Origin: a virus
DNA: 31,404 nt
Strand: one strand, 5' to 3'
Virus record (IMG/VR): IMGVR_UViG_3300008050_000013
Span: 1 to 31,404 of that record
The notes under the pieces were generated by a model, which saw only the letters and a program-made list of their open reading frames with translations, did no database searches and had not been told where the DNA came from. The translations under genes were made by a program, and so were the position numbers. Of the stretch, positions 1 through 8,985 are shown in pieces; position 1 is the stretch's first letter; each line of letters opens with the position of its first letter.

Positions 1-104
1 GATAGTGAGGGGTATGATTTATGTGCGTCACAATATGATTTAACTCTATTCGGGTGGGAATTATTCAAAGGCAACACTATGATTGATGAAGGGTTTGCTT
101 TCAA
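1..104. repeat. Left copy of 104-bp terminal direct repeat
   Basis: Bases 1-104 are identical to bases 31301-31404, with no mismatch seen. The repeat lies inside a reading frame that runs unbroken from 31028 through the joint to 168. This is what an assembler leaves when it walks once round a circular or circularly permuted genome. A genuine short physical terminal repeat is possible but less likely. Confidence 0.95.
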
Positions 105-168
105 AACCCGACCCGAAGCATGGGAAGCCGCAGTTAAAAAGTTAAACGAAATACTGAACGAGAAATGA
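1..168 (+). CDS. 3' part of a 146-aa hypothetical protein crossing the circular joint
   Basis: This is the C-terminal part of the gene that starts at 31028. Joined at the terminal repeat, the frame gives 146 residues and stops at TGA 166-168. The part here ends in a lysine- and glutamate-rich helix (KKLNEILNEK). The protein has many aromatic residues and no membrane segment, and I recognise no domain. The stop overlaps the next start as ATGA, so it is probably translationally coupled to the small membrane protein at 165. The function is unknown. Confidence 0.8.
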   Translation, partial: DSEGYDLCASQYDLTLFGWELFKGNTMIDEGFAFKTRPEAWEAAVKKLNEILNEK

Positions 169-296
169 AACGATACCAGATAAGACGATGGGATAAACGG
201 AACACCATGAGGTTCTGGAGGGTAGCAATTCCGTTTATGGTGTCTGCGGTAGTTATTATCACAGGCATAGTGCTATCAGTTATTTATTCCAATTGA
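165..296 (+). CDS. Small single-pass membrane protein (43 aa)
   Basis: This 43-residue ORF starts at ATG 165, overlapping the upstream stop as ATGA. The N-terminus is strongly basic (MKRYQIRRWDKRN). One hydrophobic segment, about residues 18-40, runs to a short polar end. The positive-inside rule places the N-terminus in the cytoplasm. The family is not recognised. It lies between an unknown early-type gene and the ParB-like gene, well away from the lysis block, so a holin role is not favoured. Superinfection exclusion or membrane tethering would be guesses. Confidence 0.6.
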   Translation: MKRYQIRRWDKRNTMRFWRVAIPFMVSAVVIITGIVLSVIYSN

Positions 297-309
297 TTAC
301 ATTTGACAC

Positions 310-951
310 ATGGGGGCAGCAAAACCAGACTTTAAACTGGGCAAGATCGAGGTAGTTAAAATCAGCGACCTAAAGATCAATCCAGAGAATCCGCGATTCA
401 TACGGGACGAAAAATTCAAACAGCTAAAAGAAAGGCTCAAAAGCCATCCGGAACACTTAGGACAGAGACCAATCATAGTGGACTCTGATTTGATGATCTT
501 AGGTGGCAATATGAGGTATCGGGCAGCCAAAGATCTTGGATGGATAGAGATACCCATCTCCAGAGCAGAGAACTGGAAACCAGAGGATCTAAAAGAGTTC
601 ATCATAACGGACAATCTTGGATTTGGTGAATGGGATTATGATCTCCTGTACAATGAATGGGATGCTGACTATCTGGAGGGCATAGGAATGGATCTGCCTC
701 ACTCGGCTGATGACAGGGAGGAGATGGGCAACCCAGAGAATGAGCAATCTGAAAAACCTTTCGCAACAGAATTGGATCAGGAGAGCAACTATATAGTTTT
801 GAAGTTCACAAAGGATATAGATTGGATTCAAGCAAAGACTCTTTTTGGTATTAAAACAGAAACAGCCAAAAGACCCAATGGCAAAGCATGGAGTTCTGGT
901 GTTGGCAGAGTGATTGAGGGAGTGGAAGCAATCCGCAAATTGCAGAAATGA
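310..951 (+). CDS. ParB/sulfiredoxin-fold nuclease-like domain protein
   Basis: This 213-residue protein has an N-terminal ParB-like domain, about residues 13-115. Visible hallmarks are a first strand followed by ISDLKINPENPR, then QRPIIVDSDLMILGGNMRY and RAAKDLGWIEIP, which correspond to the GG-H/N-RR-AA core of the family. The C-terminal half is not recognised. Family members bind DNA or nucleotides, and some phage members sit next to methyltransferases or DNA-modifying enzymes. Here the next gene, overlapping by ATGA, is a TET-associated-type glycosyltransferase, and terminase follows. A role in marking or choosing DNA sites for modification or packaging is inference. No helix-turn-helix typical of plasmid partition ParB is seen. 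Confidence 0.8.
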   Translation: MGAAKPDFKLGKIEVVKISDLKINPENPRFIRDEKFKQLKERLKSHPEHLGQRPIIVDSDLMILGGNMRYRAAKDLGWIEIPISRAENWKPEDLKEFIITDNLGFGEWDYDLLYNEWDADYLEGIGMDLPHSADDREEMGNPENEQSEKPFATELDQESNYIVLKFTKDIDWIQAKTLFGIKTETAKRPNGKAWSSGVGRVIEGVEAIRKLQK

Positions 952-1688
952 AAATAGCCTACTTTTCTCCATCTTACAAACGACCAGAGGGAACAACTAC
1001 CCAGAAGATATTTCCGGTTTTCGATATGTTGGTGCATGAGGATGAGGTTGAGGAATATAAGAGCAACGGGATCAGATGTATATCATTACCCAATGAAATA
1101 AAAGGAAACATCGCAAGAGTAAAGAACTACATTCTGGATAAGTATCTGGATGATTATGATTGCATCCTCATGGCTGATGATGATATAAGCAAAGTGGTTA
1201 GGTGGCAGGGTGGTGAAACACTGGAGTACAACAATAATGAGTTGCAGGAGTTCACTGAGCAATCTACAATGATGTGTCTGGAGTGGGGGTTCAAAATGTG
1301 GGGAGTGAATCCATTGAGTGACAAAGGATCATATAGAGAGTACACGCCATTCTCAACGAAAAACTATATGAGCAGTAGCTTTATCGCCCATGTGAAAGGA
1401 TCGGAGGTACGATATGATGAGAACTTCCCACTAAAGGAGGATTATGATATTGTCCTGCAACACTGTTTGAAATATGGAGGCTGTCTGCGGTTTAATATGG
1501 TGAACTTTTATGCAAAGCAATCAGAGCAGGAGGGAGGTTGCGCCACTTATCGTAACTTAGACAGAGAGAAGCAGCAGTTTTTTGCATTGCAAAAGAAATG
1601 GGGCAAGGATGTGATAGTGAGAGATACGGGCAGCAAGAGATCATTCGACTATAATCCTGTTCTAAAAGTTCCACTAAAAGGAGTTTAG
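948..1688 (+). CDS. Glycosyltransferase resembling TET-associated (TAGT/GREB1-type) family
   Basis: This 246-residue protein looks like a GT-A-fold glycosyltransferase. The N-terminus (MKIAYFSPSYKRPEGTTT) has the pattern of a nucleotide-sugar-binding first strand. MADDDI (residues 75-80) is a DxD-type metal/nucleotide-sugar motif. KEDYDIVLQHCLKYGG (from about 163) and FYAKQSEQEGG (187-197) resemble conserved blocks of the TET-associated glycosyltransferases predicted to glycosylate hydroxymethylated pyrimidines in phage DNA. I find no TET/JBP oxygenase, hydroxymethylase or other pyrimidine-modifying enzyme in the genome, so the acceptor is unknown. It overlaps the ParB-like gene by ATGA and ends just before the terminase genes. 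Protein or cell-surface glycosylation remains possible. Confidence 0.7.
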   Translation: MKIAYFSPSYKRPEGTTTQKIFPVFDMLVHEDEVEEYKSNGIRCISLPNEIKGNIARVKNYILDKYLDDYDCILMADDDISKVVRWQGGETLEYNNNELQEFTEQSTMMCLEWGFKMWGVNPLSDKGSYREYTPFSTKNYMSSSFIAHVKGSEVRYDENFPLKEDYDIVLQHCLKYGGCLRFNMVNFYAKQSEQEGGCATYRNLDREKQQFFALQKKWGKDVIVRDTGSKRSFDYNPVLKVPLKGV

Positions 1689-1690
1689 CT

Positions 1691-2029
1691 ATGACTAAAG
1701 TTTTCCGAAAATCCGAACTAAAAAAAGCAATCAATGGTTCTGGAGGTTATATGAGTCAGATTGCAAGGCAGCTAAATTGTGATTGGCATACAGCTAAAAA
1801 GTATATTGATCAGGATGAGGAGTTGGTAAGGTTGGTGCATGATGAGGATGAGAAACTGAATGACCTGACAGAGATGAAATTGATAGATAATATCAAAGGA
1901 GGGGACACCACAGCCATTATATTCCGGTTGAAAACGAAAGCAAAGGCGAGGGGATATATTGAGACAAGGGAATTGAAAGTTGAAACACCTATCTTCAAAG
2001 GATTGGATCTGGATAATGAGGAGAAATGA
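1691..2029 (+). CDS. terS: Terminase small subunit-like DNA-binding protein
   Basis: This 112-residue protein would recognise phage DNA and recruit the packaging motor. The N-terminal half holds a helix-turn-helix-like stretch (GGYMSQIARQLNCDWHTAKK, about residues 16-35). It is followed by an acidic helical region and the segment GDTTAIIFRLKTKAKARGY, which is typical of many phage small terminases. It starts two bases after the glycosyltransferase stop and is followed within four bases by the large subunit. No pac or cos site could be pinned down nearby. Confidence 0.75.
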   Translation: MTKVFRKSELKKAINGSGGYMSQIARQLNCDWHTAKKYIDQDEELVRLVHDEDEKLNDLTEMKLIDNIKGGDTTAIIFRLKTKAKARGYIETRELKVETPIFKGLDLDNEEK

Positions 2030-2032
2030 TCA

Positions 2033-3214
2033 ATGCTGCAAAAAACGACAGCACAAAAGAAGATCTCCAAACTCCGGAAACGTTTCAGAATAGTACAGGG
2101 AGGCACATCAGCCAGTAAAACATTTTCCATCATTCCAATGCTGATCCATTATGCGATCAGCACACCAAGATCAGAGATCTCTATTGTGTCAGAAACCTAC
2201 CCACATTTAAGGCGTGGGGCATTTCGCGATTTCCAAAAAATCATGGTCTGGAGTGGGAATTGGAATGATAAGAACATGAACCGGTCAACGATGATCTATA
2301 CATTTGGCAATGGATCATATATTGAATTTTTTAGCGCAGATGACCCTGCCAAAATAATGGGGGCGAGGAGAGATGTCCTGTTCATAAATGAGTGCAACAG
2401 ATTACCTTTTGAGACATTCAATCAACTGGCGGTACGGACGAGAAAATTCATCTATCTGGATTACAACCCTACGAGTGAATTCTGGGTGCATGAGGAGTTG
2501 AAGGATGACGAGGATGCAGGATTCATTGTATTGACCTACAAAGACAATGAGGCTCTGGAGGAGTCATTGGTCAAAGAGATAGAGAAAGCAAAGGAGAGGG
2601 CAAAAACGAGCAAATATTGGGAGAATTGGTGGAGGGTGTTTGGTCTGGGTATAGTTGGAGAGATTGATGGGTTGCTGTTTACGAATTGGAAGCAGATCGA
2701 TAAGATTCCAGAGGAGGCAAAGCTGTTGGGATATGGGATGGATTTTGGATATGTCAAAGATCCTACGACAATCACAATGGTTTACAAGTGGAATGGTAAG
2801 CACCTATACGATGAGATTTGTTACGAGACAGGATTGGGGGCAAAGGATATAGTGGAGAGATTGAAAAGAGGGAACGTAAGCAAGGCAGCGTTGGGGGTTG
2901 CGGATAGTTCTGATCAACGGTTGATCGATGATCTGAACAAGAACTTCGGTTATAATATACAACCCTGCAAAAAAGGGCAGGGATCAGTGATGTATGGCGT
3001 GAAGTTGTTACAGGAGGAGGAGTTCATGGTGACGAAAAATAGCATCAATTTCATTGAGGAGTTGAGGAACTATTGTGAAGACACAGACAAATATGGAAAA
3101 CCAACAGGGCAGCCGATTGATGCGTACAATCATTGCATCGATGGAATCCGATACTTTGAAACGCTAAAAAGGCTCAAATATTCTGGACGAAAAAGGATCA
3201 GAACCTACGGCTAA
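2033..3214 (+). CDS. terL: Terminase large subunit (packaging ATPase and nuclease)
   Basis: This 393-residue protein is of usual length for a Terminase_3/6-type motor. The ATPase domain has Walker A QGGTSASKT (22-30), Walker B DVLFINE (114-120) with the catalytic glutamate, and a coupling motif DYNP (143-146). The RNase H-fold nuclease shows GMDFG (D237), VADSS (D291) and a final acidic pair in DAYNHCIDGIRY (D363, D370). It converts ATP hydrolysis into DNA translocation into the prohead and cuts the concatemer. The start at 2033 follows a GAGGAG stretch, one of the few Shine-Dalgarno-like sites here. Confidence 0.95.
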   Translation: MLQKTTAQKKISKLRKRFRIVQGGTSASKTFSIIPMLIHYAISTPRSEISIVSETYPHLRRGAFRDFQKIMVWSGNWNDKNMNRSTMIYTFGNGSYIEFFSADDPAKIMGARRDVLFINECNRLPFETFNQLAVRTRKFIYLDYNPTSEFWVHEELKDDEDAGFIVLTYKDNEALEESLVKEIEKAKERAKTSKYWENWWRVFGLGIVGEIDGLLFTNWKQIDKIPEEAKLLGYGMDFGYVKDPTTITMVYKWNGKHLYDEICYETGLGAKDIVERLKRGNVSKAALGVADSSDQRLIDDLNKNFGYNIQPCKKGQGSVMYGVKLLQEEEFMVTKNSINFIEELRNYCEDTDKYGKPTGQPIDAYNHCIDGIRYFETLKRLKYSGRKRIRTYG

Positions 3215-3232
3215 ATTGCTACATTTGGTTTG

Positions 3233-3958
3233 ATGTTTCATTTCACTCTGGACATTGGGGGCAAGTCAGAGGAGATCGCGATACCAAATTCATGGGGCGA
3301 TCTTAATTGGATCACTTACATAGAGATTGAAAAGGTAATTGCTGCGGAGGGATCGGAGGATCTCGAATTTTTAGAGGTGCTAACGGGTATCTCAAAGGAT
3401 GTCATCAGCAGGATGATTCCAGAGCATTACAATCTACTGATCGGCTTAGCATCATTCTACAAAGACCCGTTATCCATTGAAAGGATTCCGGACAACATCA
3501 AACAGATAGACATAGGGCAGGAAACGTGGGAGAAATTGATCCATGCGCAGGATGAGTTCAAAAAGGTATCTAAACAGGGAGGCGTAGATTTGGAGGCATT
3601 ACGGGGCATTGTATTGATTTATACAGATGAGGATCTGGAGGAGATGGAGTTGATGTTGGCAAGAGGATATGCGGATCACTTTTTTGCACAATTCGTGAAG
3701 TGGTCTGAGGATTTCCGGAGTTTGGGGGATGAGCCGGACGATAATGAGATAGCGGCAGGAATAGATCGCATACAAAACTTTGGATGGTTTGCTACCTTAG
3801 ACACATTGAGCAAAGGCGATCCATTGAAGTATGATGCTATGCTGCAATTACCTGCAATCTCCATATATAGAAAGCAGCAATTAGATAAAGAGTTGCGAGA
3901 GTATGGGGAGAGATTACAAGACTATGAGGAGTTCACAAATAAAAATGAGGAAACATGA
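3233..3958 (+). CDS. Hypothetical protein, tail assembly chaperone-like
   Basis: This gene is about 241 residues long. I prefer ATG 3233 to the in-frame TTG three bases earlier. It starts with a beta hairpin (FHFTLDIGGKSEEIAIPNSW), then helical segments including LEVLTGISKDVI. This layout resembles tail assembly chaperones of Bacteroidota phages, which hold the tape measure during assembly. The C-terminal half is long, helical and charged, and not recognised. It follows terminase by 18 bases and overlaps the next gene by ATGA. The gap upstream contains TACATTTG at 3220-3227, matching the Bacteroidota -7 pattern five bases before the start. The role is inference. Confidence 0.55.
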   Translation: MFHFTLDIGGKSEEIAIPNSWGDLNWITYIEIEKVIAAEGSEDLEFLEVLTGISKDVISRMIPEHYNLLIGLASFYKDPLSIERIPDNIKQIDIGQETWEKLIHAQDEFKKVSKQGGVDLEALRGIVLIYTDEDLEEMELMLARGYADHFFAQFVKWSEDFRSLGDEPDDNEIAAGIDRIQNFGWFATLDTLSKGDPLKYDAMLQLPAISIYRKQQLDKELREYGERLQDYEEFTNKNEET

Positions 3959-4422
3959 GAGACATAATTGATACAGTGATAAATAAAGGAGGGAGAGTGA
4001 TCCGGAAATGGACAGGCAACCTAAAGATCTCGGATGTTCTGGACATCAGACCATTGTACAGAGTGAAAGGCTATGGTGACATCCATATACCTATCACTAA
4101 AATCCAGAGGGGAGGGAATGTCCGGATGAGGAATTGGCATACAGGCAAAGTGATCAATACGCATTACAGCAATTTGACCTCTTTAGGGCGCACTATTTTT
4201 CACAAAGAGGATGGAACTTACATACATTTGTTGGATGGTTTTGATAACCTACTTGCTAAATATGGAGAGAGAGAGGTGAGTGAGGGGGAGGTTGAGTTGG
4301 GAGATGTATGCCCAGACTATCATCCTCTGGAATTTAAAGAGTACCATTTGAAAAGGGTTGTCAGTTGGTACAACCAAGTGATAAGAAAAGCAAACGAGGC
4401 TAAGGATCAGAGCAAAAAATGA
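3955..4422 (+). CDS. Hypothetical tail-region protein (155 aa)
   Basis: This 155-residue protein overlaps both neighbours by ATGA, so the block is probably translated as a coupled series. It is basic at the N-terminus (INKGGRVIRKWTG), has mixed beta content, and ends in a lysine-rich helix. No signal peptide, membrane segment or known motif is visible. Its place between a chaperone-like protein and neck/tail completion proteins suggests a virion or assembly role, but the function is unknown. Confidence 0.6.
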   Translation: MRDIIDTVINKGGRVIRKWTGNLKISDVLDIRPLYRVKGYGDIHIPITKIQRGGNVRMRNWHTGKVINTHYSNLTSLGRTIFHKEDGTYIHLLDGFDNLLAKYGEREVSEGEVELGDVCPDYHPLEFKEYHLKRVVSWYNQVIRKANEAKDQSKK

Positions 4423-4835
4423 CCTTTCAAGAAATCATAAACATGATAAGGACAACGGCTGAGACCGTTAACCCAACAGGATCATTTATTCATGGGAGGA
4501 ATTCAGATGCAGCGAATACTCCGGAGAAAGCATACCCACGCATTCATCTTTACCCATTCAAAAGGAAAAGGGCAAAAAATAACATTCATCATAGGACAAG
4601 TGATTTATTGATTGCATTTGTGAAGCAAGACAGTGGGGATAATGATGTGGAGGAGAGAGAGGAGATCATCGCGGAGATGGATGTGCTTTGTGGCGCATTC
4701 CTTGAAAGTCTGGAGGATGTATATGATACAGCAATACAATTCGATGATATTACAGAAGAACCACAATATAACATATTGGAGGGAGTCTCTGGATATGCTT
4801 TGCAGTTACGGATCATAACTATCAACGGATGCTGA
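4419..4835 (+). CDS. Putative tail terminator/completion protein
   Basis: This 138-residue protein has an N-terminal helix (FQEIINMIRTTAETV), a basic loop, a strand (DLLIAFVKQD), a long acidic helix (EEREEIIAEMDVLCGAFLES) and C-terminal strands ending LQLRIITINGC. This order fits the alpha/beta fold of phage tail terminator and gpU-like proteins. It directly precedes an HK97 gp10-like gene, the usual neighbour, and overlaps it by seven bases. The assignment rests on predicted fold and position, not on a diagnostic motif. Confidence 0.5.
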   Translation: MTFQEIINMIRTTAETVNPTGSFIHGRNSDAANTPEKAYPRIHLYPFKRKRAKNNIHHRTSDLLIAFVKQDSGDNDVEEREEIIAEMDVLCGAFLESLEDVYDTAIQFDDITEEPQYNILEGVSGYALQLRIITINGC

Positions 4836-5329
4836 CACCAAGCGAGGAAATGGTGTTAAGATCCTTTGCTGAAAAGATGATGGCGAAGATGCAGGAGGCG
4901 GTTAGGTCAAAGCCTGTGACAAAGCATGGCGCAGTGAATTCCTCTGGGAATCTGGCTGATAGTTTTGAGATAAAGATGACAAGTACGGGATTCCAGATAC
5001 TTGCAAACCACTACATCTACTATCTGTTATATGGGCGCAAAAATGGTAAAGCACCACCAATAAGTGCAATACGATCATGGATTGAGGAGAAAGGCATCCA
5101 GAGTGAGTTACCGATTGATAGTCTGGCATTCCTGATTGCGAGAAAAATAGCAAAGAAAGGGACGACCATATATCAGACATACGGTGGTAGCAATTCCGGT
5201 CTGTTGGAGGATGCGATGGGAGAGGATGACATTGATGGATTAGTGGATGAACTTGGAGACTCTGTGCAGATGCTAATATCTTCACAAATAATGGACATCT
5301 TTGAAACATCTGGATTAGCAGTACAATAA
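4829..5329 (+). CDS. HK97 gp10-like neck/tail completion protein
   Basis: This 166-residue protein has an N-terminal amphipathic helix. It is followed by SGNLADSFEIKMTSTGFQI, then NHYIYYLLYGRKNGKAPP and a helix that reads as a wing (ISAIRSWIEEKGI). The pattern of a buried strand pair plus a helix around LAFLIARKIAKKGT is common to HK97 gp10-like neck proteins, which join the connector to the tail. The C-terminus is acidic and helical. It belongs to a tightly packed tail block. Confidence comes from the central pattern and the neighbouring terminator-like gene. Confidence 0.6.
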   Translation: MLTPSEEMVLRSFAEKMMAKMQEAVRSKPVTKHGAVNSSGNLADSFEIKMTSTGFQILANHYIYYLLYGRKNGKAPPISAIRSWIEEKGIQSELPIDSLAFLIARKIAKKGTTIYQTYGGSNSGLLEDAMGEDDIDGLVDELGDSVQMLISSQIMDIFETSGLAVQ

Positions 5330-5333
5330 TGAT

Positions 5334-6110
5334 ATGGCATTAATAGATCCGAATTTATGGAATAGCATACACAGACCGGTGATCTACCGGTACACCTTTA
5401 CCTCTTGGGCATTTGCTGTTGTGAATGATGATGGCACTGGACAGGCAGAGGTGGTGGTCGGATTGGCATGGGTATTATTCCAAGCAGGATCGCAAGTATA
5501 TATACCAAGTGGAATATATGCAGGCAATTGGGTGATAGAATCCACAGATACAAACGTGATAGTGTTGAACAGATCCTACATAGGCACAGATAGTGGAACG
5601 GTACGACAGATAACGACCATGAGTGCCGAACTCTGGGCAGGGTATCAGTCCACACATGAGGGATATGTGGATCACCCTTGGCGAAAAATAGCTGACTTCA
5701 CTGGAGTGCCGAACATGGATGGGGAGATTGAGATGGACGTCTCCGGCTATTTGCGATCAATGTTCAAAGAGATACAACCACCCAGAATAGGTCACGACTT
5801 TACGATGTCTGTGCCTTTCCGGTTGGTGGCAGAAGACCCTATCACAGGATCACCATTGCCGCAGACAGATAGGTATGGATTGAATGGGACATTTGATCAG
5901 GTAGCGTTACAGAGCTATGATGACTATCACAAGGTTTTGAATGCCAGAGAGCCGATTCATTTTGTTGATGGGGTTTGTGTTTATTCGATGATATGGCAAG
6001 ATACCACACAGCATGGAGAGCATATCTTTAATGTACTTGGTATCAATGGAGATGGCAGTCCGGGCGGATTAGGGTTTGATGCAATAGGAACGACATTTAC
6101 AGTGGGATGA
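5334..6110 (+). CDS. Tail-region structural protein with inserted beta module (258 aa)
   Basis: This 258-residue, beta-rich protein has no signal peptide. Residues about 30-92 (from VVNDDGTGQAEVVV to SGTVRQITT) look like a self-contained small beta module similar to the FCCH-type modules found in phage structural proteins. The C-terminus is glycine-rich. It starts four bases after the gp10-like gene and overlaps the next gene by ATGA. It is probably a tail or tail-tip component. I do not recognise the family, and the function is inferred only from place and composition. Confidence 0.55.
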   Translation: MALIDPNLWNSIHRPVIYRYTFTSWAFAVVNDDGTGQAEVVVGLAWVLFQAGSQVYIPSGIYAGNWVIESTDTNVIVLNRSYIGTDSGTVRQITTMSAELWAGYQSTHEGYVDHPWRKIADFTGVPNMDGEIEMDVSGYLRSMFKEIQPPRIGHDFTMSVPFRLVAEDPITGSPLPQTDRYGLNGTFDQVALQSYDDYHKVLNAREPIHFVDGVCVYSMIWQDTTQHGEHIFNVLGINGDGSPGGLGFDAIGTTFTVG

Positions 6111-6793
6111 GTTTAAACAGATTTTACAAGGTGTTTGAGATGGGATTCATTCCAGATGAGTTGGAGGAATTCGATCTGACACATCATTACGAATATACAG
6201 GAACACTTCCGGCATGGTTCAACAAGCACGCATTGGGTTTGTTATTTCCTGATAAATACTACCCTACATTTGACTTCCTACCTCCAGAAGGAACAAGTGG
6301 CACGTTTACATTTGGGGTTAAGAAATATCTATTTAACACAGGAACATTGGTTGATACGGGGATCATTACGATCAATGTGCAGGAGTTTGTGGCAGATCCT
6401 TATGTGATAGATTTTTGCAACTCGGGAACACTTGTCTGGATAGACCCCTCCGGAGGTTGGGAGAGTTATACCTTTTTTGGCAAACAACAGGCATTCCAAG
6501 ATGGAGGCAGTGGGATCTCGTTTATTAATGGGGATGGTGAAAAGAGATGGCAGAGCAGAGATGGAGTTCATCAGGGAGTGATGCAATCAACAGGAAATAT
6601 CAACAGGACACATTCTGATTTTATTGCTGACCTATTCAAGTCGGTGCAAGTGTATTTGATGCAGGGGGGGAATGTATTTGTGCCGATCATTATTGACCCA
6701 AATACGTTCCGAAAACCAAAGAGCAGATTACCATTTGCAAGATACGAGTTTGAATTCCGGTATGCTGTGGAGGATGTGATCCAAACGCAGTAA
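6107..6793 (+). CDS. Tail-region structural protein (228 aa)
   Basis: This 228-residue protein is rich in aromatic residues, glycine and beta structure. It has an acidic N-terminal helix (MGFIPDELEEFDL) and a C-terminal region ending in alternating charged and aromatic strands (ARYEFEFRYAVED). There is no membrane segment or signal peptide. It overlaps the gene before by ATGA and precedes the baseplate-like gene by two bases. It is likely a structural tail protein; the family is not recognised. Confidence 0.55.
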   Translation: MSLNRFYKVFEMGFIPDELEEFDLTHHYEYTGTLPAWFNKHALGLLFPDKYYPTFDFLPPEGTSGTFTFGVKKYLFNTGTLVDTGIITINVQEFVADPYVIDFCNSGTLVWIDPSGGWESYTFFGKQQAFQDGGSGISFINGDGEKRWQSRDGVHQGVMQSTGNINRTHSDFIADLFKSVQVYLMQGGNVFVPIIIDPNTFRKPKSRLPFARYEFEFRYAVEDVIQTQ

Positions 6794-6795
6794 GG

Positions 6796-8985
6796 ATGCC
6801 GAACACACAGCTATTCATAGATTATACGGAATGCGAGTTACGTGGTACGGAGACTGTGGCACTATCTTATGCTGTTAATCGGTTGACAGATATACAAAGC
6901 AGGCAGGGTGTTTACTCAAACACATTCAGCCTACCAAGCACAACGATCAATAGAAACATCTTCGGATTGCCAACTCAATTGAATATGATTGATGAAAGGC
7001 GATGGGAGAGGTTGGTCTGTTGGATCAAACAGGATGGCATAGTGGTTGTCTATGGGTTTGCACAATTACAGACTTGTACAAACAAAGAGTTGTCTATTGT
7101 CGTCAAGGCACAGAACAGTGAATTTATTGATGACATCAGGGACAAACAGTTGTCAGATCTTGACCTCTCTGACTTGGATCATATTGTGAACTTAGCCAAC
7201 GTGGAGGCGAATAGATTCAATGACTATACATCGGATTATGTTTATCCGGATATTGATTACAATCTATTGAGGGGAGTTACGGGCGATGTGCCGTATTGGT
7301 TTCTGTTTCCTGCGGTATTTGCTCGGAGGGTATTGATTCAAATAGTGGAGGATGCAGGATATACGTTGCAGGGAGATATTCTGGATGATGCCACATTGAA
7401 AAGGATGATCATACCATTTTCACGTAGTTTCCTACGGGTGGCAGAGGGGTATGTGATAGATAACCAATTTTTCGCGAATATGATTGCGGAGACATTATCT
7501 CTACCATTTCCATCCACAGCATCAATCAATGCAGCAGGGTTTGACACAACAACGGCAGGGTATTATGATAACTCTGGCTATTTTACGGATGGTGTCTGGG
7601 GATCATTCACACCAAATGCGTTCTATCAACCTACCGAGATAATTAACCAGACACTGAGATTCTCATGCAATTTTACTGTGTCTGGATGGGGGGCAAATAC
7701 AACTCTATCCATTAAGATAAAAGGAGTTACGGCAACTGTACCTCCAGAGACAACCGGAGAGTATATCCATGAGGATAATGGAGATGCTGATGGCTATTTC
7801 TCCATCGACATCTATGTGGAACAGGGGGACATTCCTGCATCATCAAACTACATAGAGGTATTGCTTGGCAATGATGTATATGATGCAGGCTATACTGTAC
7901 AAATGCACAGTGGAGTTTTCTGGAATGAGGTAAATGAGCAATACTATGATTTGAATCCGTTGGATATGGCAGCGAATCTTCCAGATATGTTGCAGAGTGA
8001 TTACTTGAAGTACATAGTAAATCTCTTTAGCTTATTGATGGTAACGGATAAGCAGGCAGGCACATTGACCTTACATTACTTTGATGACGTTCCAACAAAC
8101 CCTCCAATAGATTGGAGTGGTAAAATTGATCTGACAGAAGATCCAACATTCACCCCAAATTACGGAGATTACTCATTGGAGAACGTGATCACTTATGATA
8201 ATAATGAGGATGATGAAGGATTGAAAAACGACACAACTTATGCGGAACATACAATAGTGAAGGATGTAGCACCAAAGGGTGCAAAGGTGATGTATGTTGC
8301 GCCATTTTCAGCAAGCAAATCTGTTGCTGAGAATCCAAATCTTATGTTCATCCATGTATCAGACTCAGCGAATAGGAGGACACATACAATGACAATGACA
8401 TTGAATCTGGGGATCATGTATGCGGTAGTTTCCTCCACCACAAAAATGAGTTCCGGAGATCCTGTGATCTTTAGAGGATTATCACACGCCACAACGCAGG
8501 ATGGGGTTCTATTGGATGGCAAGAAAGGGGTGACGATTGATGAGATCATAAGTGATACGGAGTTTACGATCGGAGGGGTTGTCTTGAATATTTCAACCTC
8601 TGGAGATGTGATCCATATTGATAGCGAGACAACGAATGATCCATCACCACGAATTGCAATGCATGATGTGATTGATGGTGCAGCAGTTGGAACTATTCAA
8701 TTGATAGGAGGATCTACGGTCACACAGGCGAGTAGAGTAACCTTTACGGAGTTGGAGTGGGAGGAGGCTGTGGATAGGAGTTGGAGTGTGTTGGAGGCGA
8801 TCATCCAATCACCGCAACAAGTTTCCTGTTTGATGAGGTTATCTCCATCGGATGTGAACCAGTTGGATTTTACGCAGCCTATCTGGGTTGATCATTTTGG
8901 TTGCTATTTTTATATCTCCTTTGTCGAGCAATATAAAGTGGATGAAGTAGATAGCACGATGGTTGAATTAATTAAATTACCGTAA
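6796..8985 (+). CDS. Large tail-tip/baseplate-like protein (729 aa)
   Basis: This 729-residue protein has an N-terminus (LSYAVNRLTDIQSRQGVYSN, then TFSLPSTTINRNIFG) of the kind shared by large tail-tip proteins of Bacteroidota phages. In that pattern an SFTKTF-like phrase precedes a hub domain. It is beta-rich throughout. A short module about residues 535-610 (YAVVSSTTKMSSGDPVIFRG onward) resembles the FCCH-type insert seen in the capsid protein. Its stop overlaps the tape measure start as TAATG, which suggests assembly at the same tail end. Exact function in the hub or baseplate is inference. Confidence 0.6.
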   Translation: MPNTQLFIDYTECELRGTETVALSYAVNRLTDIQSRQGVYSNTFSLPSTTINRNIFGLPTQLNMIDERRWERLVCWIKQDGIVVVYGFAQLQTCTNKELSIVVKAQNSEFIDDIRDKQLSDLDLSDLDHIVNLANVEANRFNDYTSDYVYPDIDYNLLRGVTGDVPYWFLFPAVFARRVLIQIVEDAGYTLQGDILDDATLKRMIIPFSRSFLRVAEGYVIDNQFFANMIAETLSLPFPSTASINAAGFDTTTAGYYDNSGYFTDGVWGSFTPNAFYQPTEIINQTLRFSCNFTVSGWGANTTLSIKIKGVTATVPPETTGEYIHEDNGDADGYFSIDIYVEQGDIPASSNYIEVLLGNDVYDAGYTVQMHSGVFWNEVNEQYYDLNPLDMAANLPDMLQSDYLKYIVNLFSLLMVTDKQAGTLTLHYFDDVPTNPPIDWSGKIDLTEDPTFTPNYGDYSLENVITYDNNEDDEGLKNDTTYAEHTIVKDVAPKGAKVMYVAPFSASKSVAENPNLMFIHVSDSANRRTHTMTMTLNLGIMYAVVSSTTKMSSGDPVIFRGLSHATTQDGVLLDGKKGVTIDEIISDTEFTIGGVVLNISTSGDVIHIDSETTNDPSPRIAMHDVIDGAAVGTIQLIGGSTVTQASRVTFTELEWEEAVDRSWSVLEAIIQSPQQVSCLMRLSPSDVNQLDFTQPIWVDHFGCYFYISFVEQYKVDEVDSTMVELIKLP

